Source: Alkalibacillus silvisoli
GTDB lineage: Bacteria > Bacillota > Bacilli > Bacillales > Alkalibacillaceae
Assembly (NCBI RefSeq): GCF_039521975.1
Contig: NZ_BAAACZ010000005.1
Span: 124,001-188,000, forward strand
DNA: 64,000 nucleotides
Direction: 5' to 3'
Part shown: piece after piece, positions 9,109-17,371 of the stretch
Layout: every line of letters starts with the position of its first letter
Position numbering within the stretch: position 1 is the first letter of the stretch
Program-made: the position numbers and the translations under genes
Notes under the pieces: generated by a model
Databases searched by the model: none
What the model was told of the DNA's origin: nothing
The model's input: the letters and a program-made list of their open reading frames with translations, nothing else

Positions 9109-9288
9109 ATGGGACAAAAGAAAAAGAAATCGAATAAGGCGAGCCACAAAATCGCAGAAGAAAATTATAAAAATGAGCATTATGAAGGTGACACACAATT
9201 TGAGAAAGGCTTAGCCGAAACGCATGAACAAGTGTCCGATGATTATCATGAAGGGACGATCGACAGAAAGCTTGGAAAAGAAGATTAA
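9109..9288 (+). CDS. DUF4025 / YozQ-like small protein
   Basis: Hydrophilic protein of 59 residues. The lysine-rich start (MGQKKKKSNKASHKIAEENY) is followed by KGLAETHEQVSDDYHEGTID, which matches the pattern I recall for the Bacillus YozQ/DUF4025 family; the function of that family is not known. The start is ATG at 9109, with GGAGG seven bases upstream; an open frame from 9079 has no ribosome site. It stands alone, converging on a small membrane protein gene through a shared terminator. Confidence 0.75.
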   Translation: MGQKKKKSNKASHKIAEENYKNEHYEGDTQFEKGLAETHEQVSDDYHEGTIDRKLGKED

Positions 9289-9295
9289 TCTTGAG

Positions 9296-9511
9296 TTAGA
9301 GTGCCAAATGCCGTTCATTTGGTACTCTTTTGATTTTTAATACTAGAAAAACCAACATGATCAGATAAGCTATGGCACCACCTATCATCCATGCGATCCA
9401 CTGACTCCATACCAATTCATCAACCCATAAGCTTCTTATAATGAATGCAATCGTAAAACCAACCAACGTTCCGAGTAATGTAAAATGTAAGAAGTTATAG
9501 CTCACTTTCAT
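9296..9511 (-). CDS. Small two-helix membrane protein
   Basis: Protein of 71 residues with two predicted membrane segments (about 12-32 and 40-62) joined by a short Trp-rich loop, and a basic tail (KIKRVPNERH). I do not recognise a family. The start is ATG at 9511, with AAGGGG eight bases upstream; a GTG three codons earlier is too close to the ribosome site. The last codons lie inside the bidirectional terminator stem shared with the convergent DUF4025 gene. Confidence 0.6.
   Translation of the reverse strand: MKVSYNFLHFTLLGTLVGFTIAFIIRSLWVDELVWSQWIAWMIGGAIAYLIMLVFLVLKIKRVPNERHLAL
9298..9328. terminator. Bidirectional terminator overlapping a gene end
   Basis: Stem AGAGTGCCAAATG / CATTTGGTACTCT (one G-U pair) with a 5-nt loop and T run on the plus strand. 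It follows the DUF4025 gene and contains the last codons of the convergent membrane protein gene. Confidence 0.75.
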
Positions 9512-9632
9512 CCAATCCACCCCTTCATTTTAAAAATTCTTAATTACCCTCTATCACCAAAATATAACAATAGATCTGATACGTCCATTTCCCATACGCT
9601 TTAATAAGAAGCATTTAATATTAGCGAAATAG

Positions 9633-9677
9633 TTAAAACCGCCAGTGTAAAATAAATACTTTACACTAGCGGTTTTA
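9633..9677 (-). terminator. Intrinsic terminator of nitroreductase gene
   Basis: A stem of about 19 bp (TTAAAACCGCCAGTGTAAA / TTTACACTAGCGGTTTTAA, one wobble) with a 7-nt loop, immediately 3' of the nitroreductase stop codon. Confidence 0.85.
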
Positions 9678-9679
9678 AT

Positions 9680-10261
9680 TTATGAATAATCTGTAGTCAT
9701 CCATGTCGTTTTCTCTTGAAAAGGGGTTCTTGTGCCCTTTTCTTTCTTAGCATCCGGATAACCTAAATAGATAAAGCCTAACACTTCATCTTGTTCTCTG
9801 AGTCCGAATTGTTGCTTCATTTTCGGGTGGTAAGTTGGCTTTCCTGTTCGCCAAATTGCTCCTAAGCCTAATCCATGTGCAGCTAATAACATATTTTGAA
9901 CGGCTGAATTAACAGCACCAATCTCTTCTAAATAAATGACTTTTTCCTTTTCAGATGGTGTCACAGCAACTGTGATAATAACAGGTGCACGAAATGGCTT
10001 TTGTTCGATTCGTTCTAATTTCGCCTGACACTCTTCTGTCATTGGGTCGTCCATTTCATCTTTCGCAATATCGGCAAGTGTTCTTCCTAATGGACGCCTT
10101 CCTTCTTCTTTTAATACGAAAAACTTCCACGGTTCTGTATGAAAATGATTAGGTGCCCAAGTTGCTGCTTCTAATATTTTTTCAATCTTCTCATCTTCAA
10201 TGGGTTGATCTTTGACTTTACCAATGCTACGTCTTTCGTGAATTGCTTCAAAAATATCCAT
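9680..10261 (-). CDS. Nitroreductase family protein (YdjA-like)
   Basis: FMN-dependent NAD(P)H oxidoreductase fold of 193 residues. It begins with the family signature AIHERRSIGKVKD (FMN phosphate-binding RRS). It then has ATWAPNHFHTEPWKFFVL, typical of the compact YdjA branch, and LGAIWRTG and LGFIYLGYPD towards the end. Members reduce nitro compounds or quinones, or act in flavin-linked housekeeping reactions; the substrate is open. The start is ATG at 10261 with AAAGGTGA upstream. A Fur-like box precedes the promoter, so iron may control expression. Single gene with its own terminator. Confidence 0.85.
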   Translation of the reverse strand: MDIFEAIHERRSIGKVKDQPIEDEKIEKILEAATWAPNHFHTEPWKFFVLKEEGRRPLGRTLADIAKDEMDDPMTEECQAKLERIEQKPFRAPVIITVAVTPSEKEKVIYLEEIGAVNSAVQNMLLAAHGLGLGAIWRTGKPTYHPKMKQQFGLREQDEVLGFIYLGYPDAKKEKGTRTPFQEKTTWMTTDYS

Positions 10262-10309
10262 CTCTATGTCACCTTTCATCGTGTTTGTATGCGTTTTCTC
10301 TCAACTGTT

Positions 10310-10360
10310 ATTATACAATCACTTTTGTTTGGCTGTCAATTTAATTGAGAATGATTTTCA
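10310..10360 (-). promoter_or_regulatory. Nitroreductase promoter with Fur-like box
   Basis: On the minus strand: TTGACA (10339-10334), 18-bp spacer, TATAAT (10315-10310). Just upstream at 10346-10360 lies TGAGAATGATTTTCA, 13 of 15 matches to the Bacillus Fur core TGATAATNATTATCA. It ends six bases from the -35 box, so Fur could block polymerase. Confidence 0.65.
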
Positions 10361-10418
10361 TTATTCGTAATTAAAAAGATGATCCTAGATGAGGAGAACT
10401 CAACTATCTAGAATGTCG

Positions 10419-11855
10419 TTAATTCGCCTCTACTTCTTCTACTTCTAATGCTTTTAAGATTTGTCTAACACCGTGAAATAACCCGCGGACTTCACCTTGT
10501 TCATCAAATAAAAAACGGATTGGGGATTCTGATTCACTGATCTCAATCGTAAAAAGGTGATTACCTACTGGCCGCATTTGTATAGGTTGTCCTTCACTTT
10601 TATAGTAAAGTTCTCCCTCTTCTTTCGTAATTGTGATTTCCGCTCCTTCACCTGATTTATAACTACCTACATATTGATCAAGATCCACTTCACTAATTTC
10701 ATAATCTGAGAAAGTCACAAGTGGTGTTTCAGGTTCAATGTCTTGAACAGCATTAAAGCCTGCCACCATTAACTTAGCTGCTGGAACACCTGCAAGATTA
10801 TTTAAAACAACACAAGCCAGTCCTTTTTCAGGAACAACACCCATATTAGATGAAACCCCTTTAAGGCTACCCCCATGCTCTACTAAAGTACCACCATTAT
10901 AATGAGGTGTAATCATCAATCCGTAACCATAGTATTTATTATCTTGAAATGGGACATGTGGGTGAATCATCTCTTGTACACTTTCTGGTGTGATGATTCT
11001 CGACTCACCTACTTTACCTTGATTTCTGTAGATTTCGCTATAACGAAGCATGTCTTTTAAAGTTGATCTGAGAAAGCCACCTGCACACATCGCATGTGAA
11101 TCCCACCAAGTTTCAGAAGCATAAACTTCTTTCTCTCCATCCTTCTCATCAGAAGCATAAATTGTCGTTACATTATCCGATTGTAAGACCTCATCAATCT
11201 TAAATGTACTATTCACCATTCCTACAGGCTTCAATATATTCTCAGTCACATACACATCATACGAAACACCACTCACACGCTCAATAATAGCTCCAAGTAA
11301 TGCATAAGAATCGTTAGAGTAACTGAACTCTTCACCTGGCTTTCCGAGTAATTCAAGATCCAATTGACCGATAAAGGACATGAGCTCATCATAAGTTTCA
11401 ATTGATTCATGAGATTTCACACGTTCCATTTGCTCTAAAGAGACAGATGAATCATTCTCCATAGTTCGTCTCATCGCATGATAAAGGGTTGGTAAAGGAG
11501 GTAGGCCAGCTGTATGTGTCAGTAAGTGATGAATCGTAACTTGTTCTGTATGTTTCTTGTTACTAAGATTTAATTCTGGTAAATACGTTACAACCTTGTC
11601 TTCTACTGACAGCTCCCCTCTTTCTTGTAGCTGCATAATAGCAACGCCCGTAAACGACTTCGTAATAGATGCAATACCGAAAATTGTGTCTTCATTCACT
11701 TCTAATTTTTCTTCAACATTCCGTTTACCAAAACCACGCTCATAAATTACCTCACCATCTTTTTTAACACCAATTGCTGCACCAGGAACCTGATATTTGT
11801 CTAAAATTGTTTCTACATACGCTTCATAATTGCTAATCCAACTTTGCTTCGCCAT
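10419..11855 (-). CDS. Serine hydrolase, class C beta-lactamase / PBP4*-like
   Basis: Penicillin-binding-protein-like serine hydrolase of 478 residues. The nucleophile motif S-x-x-K is Ser63-Ile-Thr-Lys66 (IASITKSFTG). The second motif is YSN (near residue 180) and the third is HGG in LVEHGGSLKG. After the catalytic domain (to about 375) is a C-terminal beta domain (LDQYVGSYKSGEG) of the DUF3471 or lipocalin-like type. No signal peptide is visible, so it probably acts in the cytoplasm, as many esterase-type members do. The substrate may be a D-amino-acid peptide or ester. The start is supported by GAGGTG upstream. No clear terminator follows. Confidence 0.88.
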   Translation of the reverse strand: MAKQSWISNYEAYVETILDKYQVPGAAIGVKKDGEVIYERGFGKRNVEEKLEVNEDTIFGIASITKSFTGVAIMQLQERGELSVEDKVVTYLPELNLSNKKHTEQVTIHHLLTHTAGLPPLPTLYHAMRRTMENDSSVSLEQMERVKSHESIETYDELMSFIGQLDLELLGKPGEEFSYSNDSYALLGAIIERVSGVSYDVYVTENILKPVGMVNSTFKIDEVLQSDNVTTIYASDEKDGEKEVYASETWWDSHAMCAGGFLRSTLKDMLRYSEIYRNQGKVGESRIITPESVQEMIHPHVPFQDNKYYGYGLMITPHYNGGTLVEHGGSLKGVSSNMGVVPEKGLACVVLNNLAGVPAAKLMVAGFNAVQDIEPETPLVTFSDYEISEVDLDQYVGSYKSGEGAEITITKEEGELYYKSEGQPIQMRPVGNHLFTIEISESESPIRFLFDEQGEVRGLFHGVRQILKALEVEEVEAN

Positions 11856-11952
11856 TAATTACACCTCAATTTGAAAATATTTCGTCTTACTAAATAAATT
11901 CGATTCAAGATGAAAATTATCCTTCATTTTTTTAATGATTTTCAAAACAATA

Positions 11953-11985
11953 AAACAAGCTCCTCTTTATATAAGGAACTTGTTT
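11953..11985 (-). terminator. Intrinsic terminator of SinI-like gene
   Basis: Stem AAACAAGCTCCT / AGGAACTTGTTT (one wobble) with a 9-nt loop and T-rich exit on the minus strand, a few bases beyond the SinI-like stop codon. Confidence 0.75.
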
Positions 11986-11990
11986 AATGG

Positions 11991-12161
11991 TTACTGCTCA
12001 TGTTTGATATTCTCACGTCGTCGATTAAGAAATCGTTGTATGTCTTTTGGGGTAAGACCAATGGCTTGAGCTTCTTTCATTAAATCCAACCACTCTTGGT
12101 CTATTGTCTTAGGTTGAACAGTTGAAACCTTCTTTTCATTAAGTTGGTTCTTCTTAAACAC
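11991..12161 (-). CDS. SinI-like anti-repressor peptide
   Basis: Small protein of 56 residues. Its centre, DQEWLDLMKEAQAIGLTPKD followed by IQRFLNRRR, matches the SinI dimerisation domain that binds and inactivates the biofilm repressor SinR. A lysine-rich N-terminal tail of about 20 residues precedes it. The start is GTG at 12161, with AGGGGG about nine bases upstream. No SinR-like DNA-binding gene is adjacent, so its target must lie elsewhere, or it acts on another Sin-domain protein such as a SinR or SlrR homologue. It has its own terminator. Confidence 0.8.
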   Translation of the reverse strand: MFKKNQLNEKKVSTVQPKTIDQEWLDLMKEAQAIGLTPKDIQRFLNRRRENIKHEQ

Positions 12162-12302
12162 AACTTCATTCCCCCTAAAAAATCTATAACCATTTACAAA
12201 ATCCAGAGCACTGGAAATTATGTAAATCGCAAATGTCCAACAGTTTAATCATAATTATTGTAGGTTAATTCTGGGTTAAATTATGAATAAACATTCCAGT
12301 TT

Positions 12303-12581
12303 TTGAAGAAATTGAACTGTTCTTATCAAAGCATGATCAAATCGTTACATACTCAGGATCAATACAAAAGAAATACATATAACATATCCATTCAATTAAA
12401 TGACATTAACCTCCCAAAAGTTCACGAGATTTTTTCACGTTTTGTGGAATTCATCGAATATGAAGCAACATTATATGTTCGAAAACAACATAAAAATAAA
12501 ATTACATACACGTTACTATCTAAGATGAATGGGAATGATCGTGGTTTTCGCTGTAGCATCATTTTCAATAAAAATCGCTAG
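12303..12581 (+). CDS. Hypothetical protein (uncertain)
   Basis: Open frame of 92 codons beginning at TTG, with an alternative ATG at 12333; neither has a convincing ribosome site. The product is basic with mixed alpha/beta character (IQLNDINLPKVHEIFSRFVE, RKQHKNKITYTLLSKMNG). No family is recognised. It could be a real small gene or a decayed one; it sits in an AT-rich stretch beside another short, possibly truncated gene. Confidence 0.35.
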   Translation: MKKLNCSYQSMIKSLHTQDQYKRNTYNISIQLNDINLPKVHEIFSRFVEFIEYEATLYVRKQHKNKITYTLLSKMNGNDRGFRCSIIFNKNR

Positions 12582-12652
12582 CTTTTAGAAACGTGTGAGT
12601 CATTTAAAGGTATAAGATCATTTTGTAGAATATTGTTACAGGAGTTGCTTAT

Positions 12653-12865
12653 ATGCATAAAGTTCTTTACCTAATCGTTTTCATGATTATTTTATCAGCT
12701 TGTCATGCTAATGACAGCGCAGATTATAGCAATGTTGAAAAGGAATTAAGCGATGAAGTTAGCTTTGACGTTCACATTATACCCCCAGATGGCTTAACTT
12801 TAACTCTGGCTAGTATTCACGCAGTAGAGGCAGTTGGTTTCCATTTCAGTAATGTCGAATTTTAG
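12653..12865 (+). CDS. Short lipoprotein, probably truncated
   Basis: Seventy residues with a lipoprotein signal peptide (MHKVLYLIVFMIILSAC, Cys17), an acidic linker and then VSFDVHIIPPDGLTLTLASI. That segment resembles the first strand of DUF4367-type domains (pattern of a beta strand followed by P-x-GLPxGF). The frame stops at once after this strand, so the protein looks like the N-terminal part of a longer lipoprotein. The start has AGGAG upstream. It may be a decayed gene or a genuinely small lipoprotein. Confidence 0.55.
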   Translation: MHKVLYLIVFMIILSACHANDSADYSNVEKELSDEVSFDVHIIPPDGLTLTLASIHAVEAVGFHFSNVEF

Positions 12866-12893
12866 AAAGTTACTGATTAATTTGACTGATCAG

Positions 12894-13265
12894 CTAATTG
12901 CTTAAGATACGTCTCACAATAAGCTTTACATGATAATAAACCCAAGCTGGTAGCACACCTAGAGTTAATAAAAGTGTAAGGTCAATTGGCGAGAGCTTCT
13001 CAATCACCATCGACAAACTTGCTAATATCAAAATTCCCCCATAAATATACAGAAATACGCTAGCTATATATCGGTAAATTGGATTACGGAACCGTTTGTG
13101 ATCGATGATAAAACTAACAAAAAGCTCAAGCAGTGAACCAAGTGTTAAAAATACTAAAAAAACTGTCCAAAAGAATGAAAAAAAAGACACCCCTAGATTA
13201 GGTGCTAAAATCATGATTAATAATGTACTCACCAATGCCACGACGACCTTCTCCACCCACCTCAC
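12894..13265 (-). CDS. Four-helix membrane protein
   Basis: Integral membrane protein of about 123 residues with four hydrophobic segments and a basic C-terminus ending VKLIVRRIL. It has the same length, helix layout and H-x-KL-x-VR-x-x-L ending as the protein at 57152-57556, so the two are probably distant paralogues. The start chosen is GTG at 13265, with GAGGTG about seven bases upstream; the frame is open to a GTG at 13274 without a ribosome site. No function can be assigned. Confidence 0.6.
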   Translation of the reverse strand: MRWVEKVVVALVSTLLIMILAPNLGVSFFSFFWTVFLVFLTLGSLLELFVSFIIDHKRFRNPIYRYIASVFLYIYGGILILASLSMVIEKLSPIDLTLLLTLGVLPAWVYYHVKLIVRRILSN

Positions 13266-13382
13266 ACTTTTCACCTCATCATTCTGTTAAATTGCTTATT
13301 ACATATTATGTCCTTTAAATCTAGAAAGGTAAAGAGGACTTATTGATTGAAATAGGTGAAATTTCACAATTCAAGACAAAAG

Positions 13383-13586
13383 TTTATCAGCGTTCAGAGG
13401 TTTTTATCAGCGCTCGGGCCCTTTTTATCAGCGCTCAGACAGCTTTTATCAGCGTTCAAACGAATTTATCAGCGCTCGGCAGCTTTTATCAGCGCTCAAA
13501 CGAATTTATCAGCGCTCAGGCAGCTTTTATCAGCGCTCAAACGAATTTATCAGCGCTCAGGCAGCTTTTATCAGCGCTCAAACACT
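13383..13586 (+). repeat. Intergenic tandem array, family A (10 units, 20-21 bp)
   Basis: Ten units starting TTTATCAGCG(C/T)TC, spaced 20 or 21 bp. In the right half two unit types alternate, one ending AAACGAA and the other AGGCAGCT, which points to growth by duplication of a 41-bp pair. The array lies between the four-helix protein gene and the terminator of the AbgT gene. Two overlapping open frames encode only FISAL/YQRS repeats and are judged spurious. Confidence 0.92.
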
Positions 13587-13612
13587 TTTTGATCCAATAC
13601 TATCGAAATACA

Positions 13613-13654
13613 AAAATCCGAACGAATTCATTTTCGATGAATCGTTCGGATTTT
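13613..13654 (-). terminator. Intrinsic terminator of AbgT-family gene
   Basis: Stem AAAATCCGAACGA / TCGTTCGGATTTT with an inner ATTCA...TGAAT extension, 3' of the transporter gene and separating it from the repeat array. Confidence 0.85.
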
Positions 13655-13691
13655 CTATTTTGACAACTAGTTTGTCACAACTTCATTAAGC

Positions 13692-15215
13692 TTATTCATT
13701 ATAAAGAATTGGTGAACCAGGTCCTAATTCAATACCTAAGAACATCCAACCGATTAACATAACTGTCCAAATGATCATAAATACAACTGAGTATGGGAAC
13801 ATAACAGAAATTAAAGTACCAATACCCATGTTCTTGCTATACTTTTGAGCGAATGCAATAATAATCGCAAAGTAAGGCAGTAATGGCGTAATAATGTTTG
13901 TTGCTGAGTCTGAAATTCTGTAAGCCATTTGTGCCATTTCAGGTGAGTAGCCTAATTGCATCATAATTGGCACGAATACAGGTGCTAACATGGCCCATTT
14001 CGCTGTTGCACTTCCAACGAATAGGTTAATAATACCTACTACGAAAATAAACGCAACGATTAGTGGAACTCCTGTAAAGTTAGCTGCTTCAAGGAACTCT
14101 GCACCTAACACACCTAATACTAATCCCATATTAGACTCGTTGAAGTATGCTACGAACTGACCTGCAGTAAAGGCAAGGACAATAAACATACCCATAGCAG
14201 CCATTGTATCTGACATTTGATTCGCGACATCTTTATCACTCTTAATGACCTTCGTTACAATACCATAAACGAGGCCAGGTACAAAGAACAAGATTAAAAT
14301 GATTGGAACGAGTGAATCCATAAATGGTGATTGAATAATACCACCATCATCTGCACGTAATGGGCCGTTTGGTAGAGCTACTAATAAAGCAAAACCAATT
14401 GCAGTGACTAAACCAGAAACAGCTGCCCATACAAGACCTTTCTTCTCTACTGATTCCAAACCTTTTAATTCTTCGCGGTATTCACCAGTGTACTCGCCTA
14501 AACGAGGTTCAACGATTTTTTCAGTTACCCATGCACCAGCTAATGTTAGGATAAATACTGAACCAATAATGAACCAGTAGTTCATCGCAATGTTCATCGT
14601 CTCAGCATATTCAGGGTTAACGATGGCTGCTGCTTCTATTGTAATTTCACCTAACATCGCATCAGTTGCTGATAGGAAAAGGTTCGCACTGAAACCTGCA
14701 GATACACCAGCAAATGCTGCTGCTAAACCAGCTAGTGGGTGACGACCTAACGCTGCGAAGATTACTGCACCTAGAGGTGGTAATACAACATAACCTGCAT
14801 CAGATGCCACACTTGACATAATACCGGCAAAAACTAAACCAGCAGTTATTAAACGATTCGGTACAGAAAGCACAAACCCACGTAAGGCTGCACTGATTAA
14901 GCCAGACCTTTCAGCTATTCCAATACCTAGCATCGTTGCTAACACTACACCTAAAGGCGCGAAGCCAATAAAGTTATCAACCATGCTTCCAAATATATAG
15001 CGGATCCCCTCTGTATCTAATAAGTTATTAACCGCTACATCACTTCCATCACCAGGGTGTTCAACAGTTAACCCCATGTTCGAAACGATCGCAGACAACA
15101 CAAGAACCATTAAAGCTAATATTGCAAATAATGTTATTGGATGAGGGAGCTTGTTGCCTGTACGTTCGATGACATCGAGGAACCGTTGAAAGAACCCTTT
15201 ACGTTTCTCTTCCAT
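13692..15215 (-). CDS. AbgT family transporter
   Basis: Integral membrane carrier of about 507 residues with 12-13 hydrophobic segments. It begins with the AbgT-typical cytoplasmic head (RFLDVIERTGNKLPHPITLF) and has SSVASDAGYVVLPPLGAVIF and a helical hairpin near GSATAKWAMLAPVFVPIM. The family imports p-aminobenzoyl-glutamate in E. coli; other members export sulfonamides or carry dipeptides, so the substrate here is open. The start is ATG at 15215 with AGGTAGGG upstream; an in-frame ATG at 15236 lacks a ribosome site. A peptidase of the AbgA/AbgB type is not adjacent. Confidence 0.9.
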   Translation of the reverse strand: MEEKRKGFFQRFLDVIERTGNKLPHPITLFAILALMVLVLSAIVSNMGLTVEHPGDGSDVAVNNLLDTEGIRYIFGSMVDNFIGFAPLGVVLATMLGIGIAERSGLISAALRGFVLSVPNRLITAGLVFAGIMSSVASDAGYVVLPPLGAVIFAALGRHPLAGLAAAFAGVSAGFSANLFLSATDAMLGEITIEAAAIVNPEYAETMNIAMNYWFIIGSVFILTLAGAWVTEKIVEPRLGEYTGEYREELKGLESVEKKGLVWAAVSGLVTAIGFALLVALPNGPLRADDGGIIQSPFMDSLVPIILILFFVPGLVYGIVTKVIKSDKDVANQMSDTMAAMGMFIVLAFTAGQFVAYFNESNMGLVLGVLGAEFLEAANFTGVPLIVAFIFVVGIINLFVGSATAKWAMLAPVFVPIMMQLGYSPEMAQMAYRISDSATNIITPLLPYFAIIIAFAQKYSKNMGIGTLISVMFPYSVVFMIIWTVMLIGWMFLGIELGPGSPILYNE

Positions 15216-15432
15216 ACGGCATTCCCTACCTTTCATTTCTCTCCCAATTTATAAATATTTAGACAATTTCAAAGTTTGTACAAACGATATTATATACAAC
15301 TTGTCGAATTTTAGAAAGGGTTAAATTAAAAATTTTATTAACAAATTTCTCCTTGTATAATTCGTATATTTTTAATTTTTGCATGATTAACGTTAAACTA
15401 ATAGAATACATCAAATAGAAAGGGTGACTGAC

Positions 15433-16158
15433 ATGGGTCAGAAACTTGAAGGAAAAATCACTTATATTACTGGTGCTAGTCAAGGAATCGGTCGAGCTAC
15501 AGCCATTGAACTGGCTAATGAAGGGGTTCATGTCGGATTAATCGCAAGAACAGAAAGTAAGTTAAACGAGTTAAAAGAAGAAGTAAACCGGTATGGAGTT
15601 AAGTCTGAAGTAGCAATTGTTGACATCTCAGATTTGAAATCAGTAGAACAAACAATTAACAACTTAGTATCAACATTAGGTGCTCCTGATATTTTAATAA
15701 ACAATGCTGGGATCTCGACAAAAGGGAAGTTTTTAGAAACAGATCCTGAGGAATGGAAGCGAACATTTGATGTAAACGTGTTTGGGATGTATCACGTTAC
15801 ACGTGCGGTCTTACCGTATATGATTGATCAAGATCGTGGTGACATTATTAATATTTCATCCAGTAATGGACTAAAAGCAACAGCTGGATCATCAGCTTAT
15901 AGTGCCTCTAAATTTGCTGTTCAAGGGATGTCTGAAGCGTTAATGCAAGAAGTACGACCGCATAATATTCGTGTTTTCACGATGAATCCAAGCCTAGTTG
16001 CTACAGAATTACCATTTGGTGAAGAGTTAGATGAAAAGAACGACCCTGAAAAATTCATGCAACCAGAGGACTTAGCAGAATTTATGGTAGCCCAGTTAAA
16101 ATTGAATCAACGCATCTTCATAAAACAGTCTTTACAATGGGCGACAAACCCGTTTTAA
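15433..16158 (+). CDS. SDR family oxidoreductase (FabG-like)
   Basis: Classical short-chain dehydrogenase/reductase of 241 residues. It has a nucleotide site TGASQGIGRA near the N-terminus, the NNAG strand (ILINNAGIS), catalytic Ser in INISSSNG and the Y-x3-K pair in YSASKFAV. The Arg after the second strand (IART) favours NADP(H). The substrate is unknown; relatives are annotated as 3-oxoacyl-ACP or sepiapterin reductases. The start is ATG at 15433 with AAAGGGTG upstream. It is divergent from the AbgT gene, with a terminator behind it. Confidence 0.88.
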   Translation: MGQKLEGKITYITGASQGIGRATAIELANEGVHVGLIARTESKLNELKEEVNRYGVKSEVAIVDISDLKSVEQTINNLVSTLGAPDILINNAGISTKGKFLETDPEEWKRTFDVNVFGMYHVTRAVLPYMIDQDRGDIINISSSNGLKATAGSSAYSASKFAVQGMSEALMQEVRPHNIRVFTMNPSLVATELPFGEELDEKNDPEKFMQPEDLAEFMVAQLKLNQRIFIKQSLQWATNPF

Positions 16159-16222
16159 ACTACTTAACAAACTAAACAGATGGAAAAAAACAATAACTTT
16201 TAATTGAATTAAACACAATATT

Positions 16223-16262
16223 CCGCAGGGCGAATTCTAAGGATGAATTTCCCTGCGGTTTC
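16223..16262 (+). terminator. Intrinsic terminator
   Basis: Stem CCGCAGGG / CCCTGCGG extended by GAATTC / GAATTT across a small bulge, followed by a T-rich run; ends the SDR gene. Confidence 0.8.
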
Positions 16263-16312
16263 TATTATTATGTAACGGACTGCATGATGTCGTTCATGCT
16301 CCTAAAAGAAGA

Positions 16313-17200
16313 TTAACTGCCCATTATAGCCCCACCATTGACATGAATCATCTGACCGGTAACATAAGTTGAATCATCACTTGCTAAATACACGTATGCA
16401 GGTGCTAGTTCATAAGGTTGGCCTGCTCTTTTCATTGGGGTACCATATCCGAAAGTCATCATTTGTTCTCGAGGGAAGCTTGACGGAATAATTGGTGTCC
16501 ATATTGGTCCAGGAGCAACACCATTAACACGAATACCCTCATCAACTAAATCTAAAGCTAACGAGCGTGTAAATGTTGCATTTGCCCCTTTTGTTGTAGA
16601 ATAATCTAAGTTTCCCCTTTGCCCATCGTATGCAACTCCAGAAGTCGTATTAATTATTGAACTACCTGATTGTAAATACGGTAAAGCTGCTTTTGTTAAA
16701 TAAAAGTATGAGTAGACATTGGACCTAAACACTCTTTGAAGCTGTTCAGCTGTAATTTCTGTTATCCGCTCTTTAGGATAAGACTCTGCACAATTATTCA
16801 CAATGATATCTACTTTACCAAATAAATCAATCGTTTGATTAACAACCGAAACACTTGTTCCCTCTTCACCTAAATCTCCTGCAATCGCTAAACATGGCTT
16901 CCCTATTTGCTCTACACGCTCTTTCGTTTCTTGAGCATCGACATGTTCATTTAAATAAACGATGACAATACTTGCCCCTTCTTTCGCAAAAGCATATGCC
17001 GTTGCTCTTCCAATTCCACTATCACCACCTGAAATGATGGCGACTTTGCCTTCTAATTTCCCAGAAGGTCGATCATATGGCGTTTCTGATACTGGCCTTG
17101 GTTCCATTAAGTACTCAAGCCCTGGATGAAAAGGTTGATGCTGAGGTGGAAATTGAACAGGGATTCTTTCCGTTCTTTCCACAAACTCTTCACGATCCAT
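16313..17200 (-). CDS. SDR family oxidoreductase, general stress protein 39-like
   Basis: Extended-head SDR of 295 residues. The first 45 residues (FPPQHQPFHPGLEYLMEPRP) are the proline/glutamine-rich lead typical of the YdaD/YhxC/GSP39 group. Then follow the cofactor site ISGGDSGIGRATAYAF, NNCAESYP in place of NNAG, and the catalytic YSTTKGA motif. Homologues in Bacillus belong to the general stress regulon; the substrate is unknown. Single gene, convergent with the other SDR gene. Confidence 0.87.
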   Translation of the reverse strand: MDREEFVERTERIPVQFPPQHQPFHPGLEYLMEPRPVSETPYDRPSGKLEGKVAIISGGDSGIGRATAYAFAKEGASIVIVYLNEHVDAQETKERVEQIGKPCLAIAGDLGEEGTSVSVVNQTIDLFGKVDIIVNNCAESYPKERITEITAEQLQRVFRSNVYSYFYLTKAALPYLQSGSSIINTTSGVAYDGQRGNLDYSTTKGANATFTRSLALDLVDEGIRVNGVAPGPIWTPIIPSSFPREQMMTFGYGTPMKRAGQPYELAPAYVYLASDDSTYVTGQMIHVNGGAIMGS

Positions 17201-17324
17201 GGTGGTTAAACTCCCTTCTAACTAGTTATGTCATGCATTACTATATGTCTTTATTGCCTTGAACGTTTATTAACAGACATAAGTTATCAGCTTTCTTCAT
17301 GCTTTAAGTAGATATAAAAAAACC

Positions 17325-17364
17325 TAAATGATGTGACAATCGAAAACGAAACACATCATTTAGA
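17325..17364 (-). terminator. Intrinsic terminator of PAP2-family gene
   Basis: Perfect 12-bp stem CTAAATGATGTG / CACATCATTTAG with a 16-nt loop and a run of T on the minus strand beyond it. Confidence 0.8.
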
Positions 17365-17371
17365 CGTTTGT

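Noticed and set aside
13343..13663. Two overlapping open frames with FISAQ/LSAL repeats
   Set aside because: Both frames of the same DNA are open only because of the family A repeats; no start signal.
15259..15531. 90-codon minus-strand ORF over the SDR start
   Set aside because: Overlaps the promoter and first codons of the SDR gene on the other strand; no start signal.
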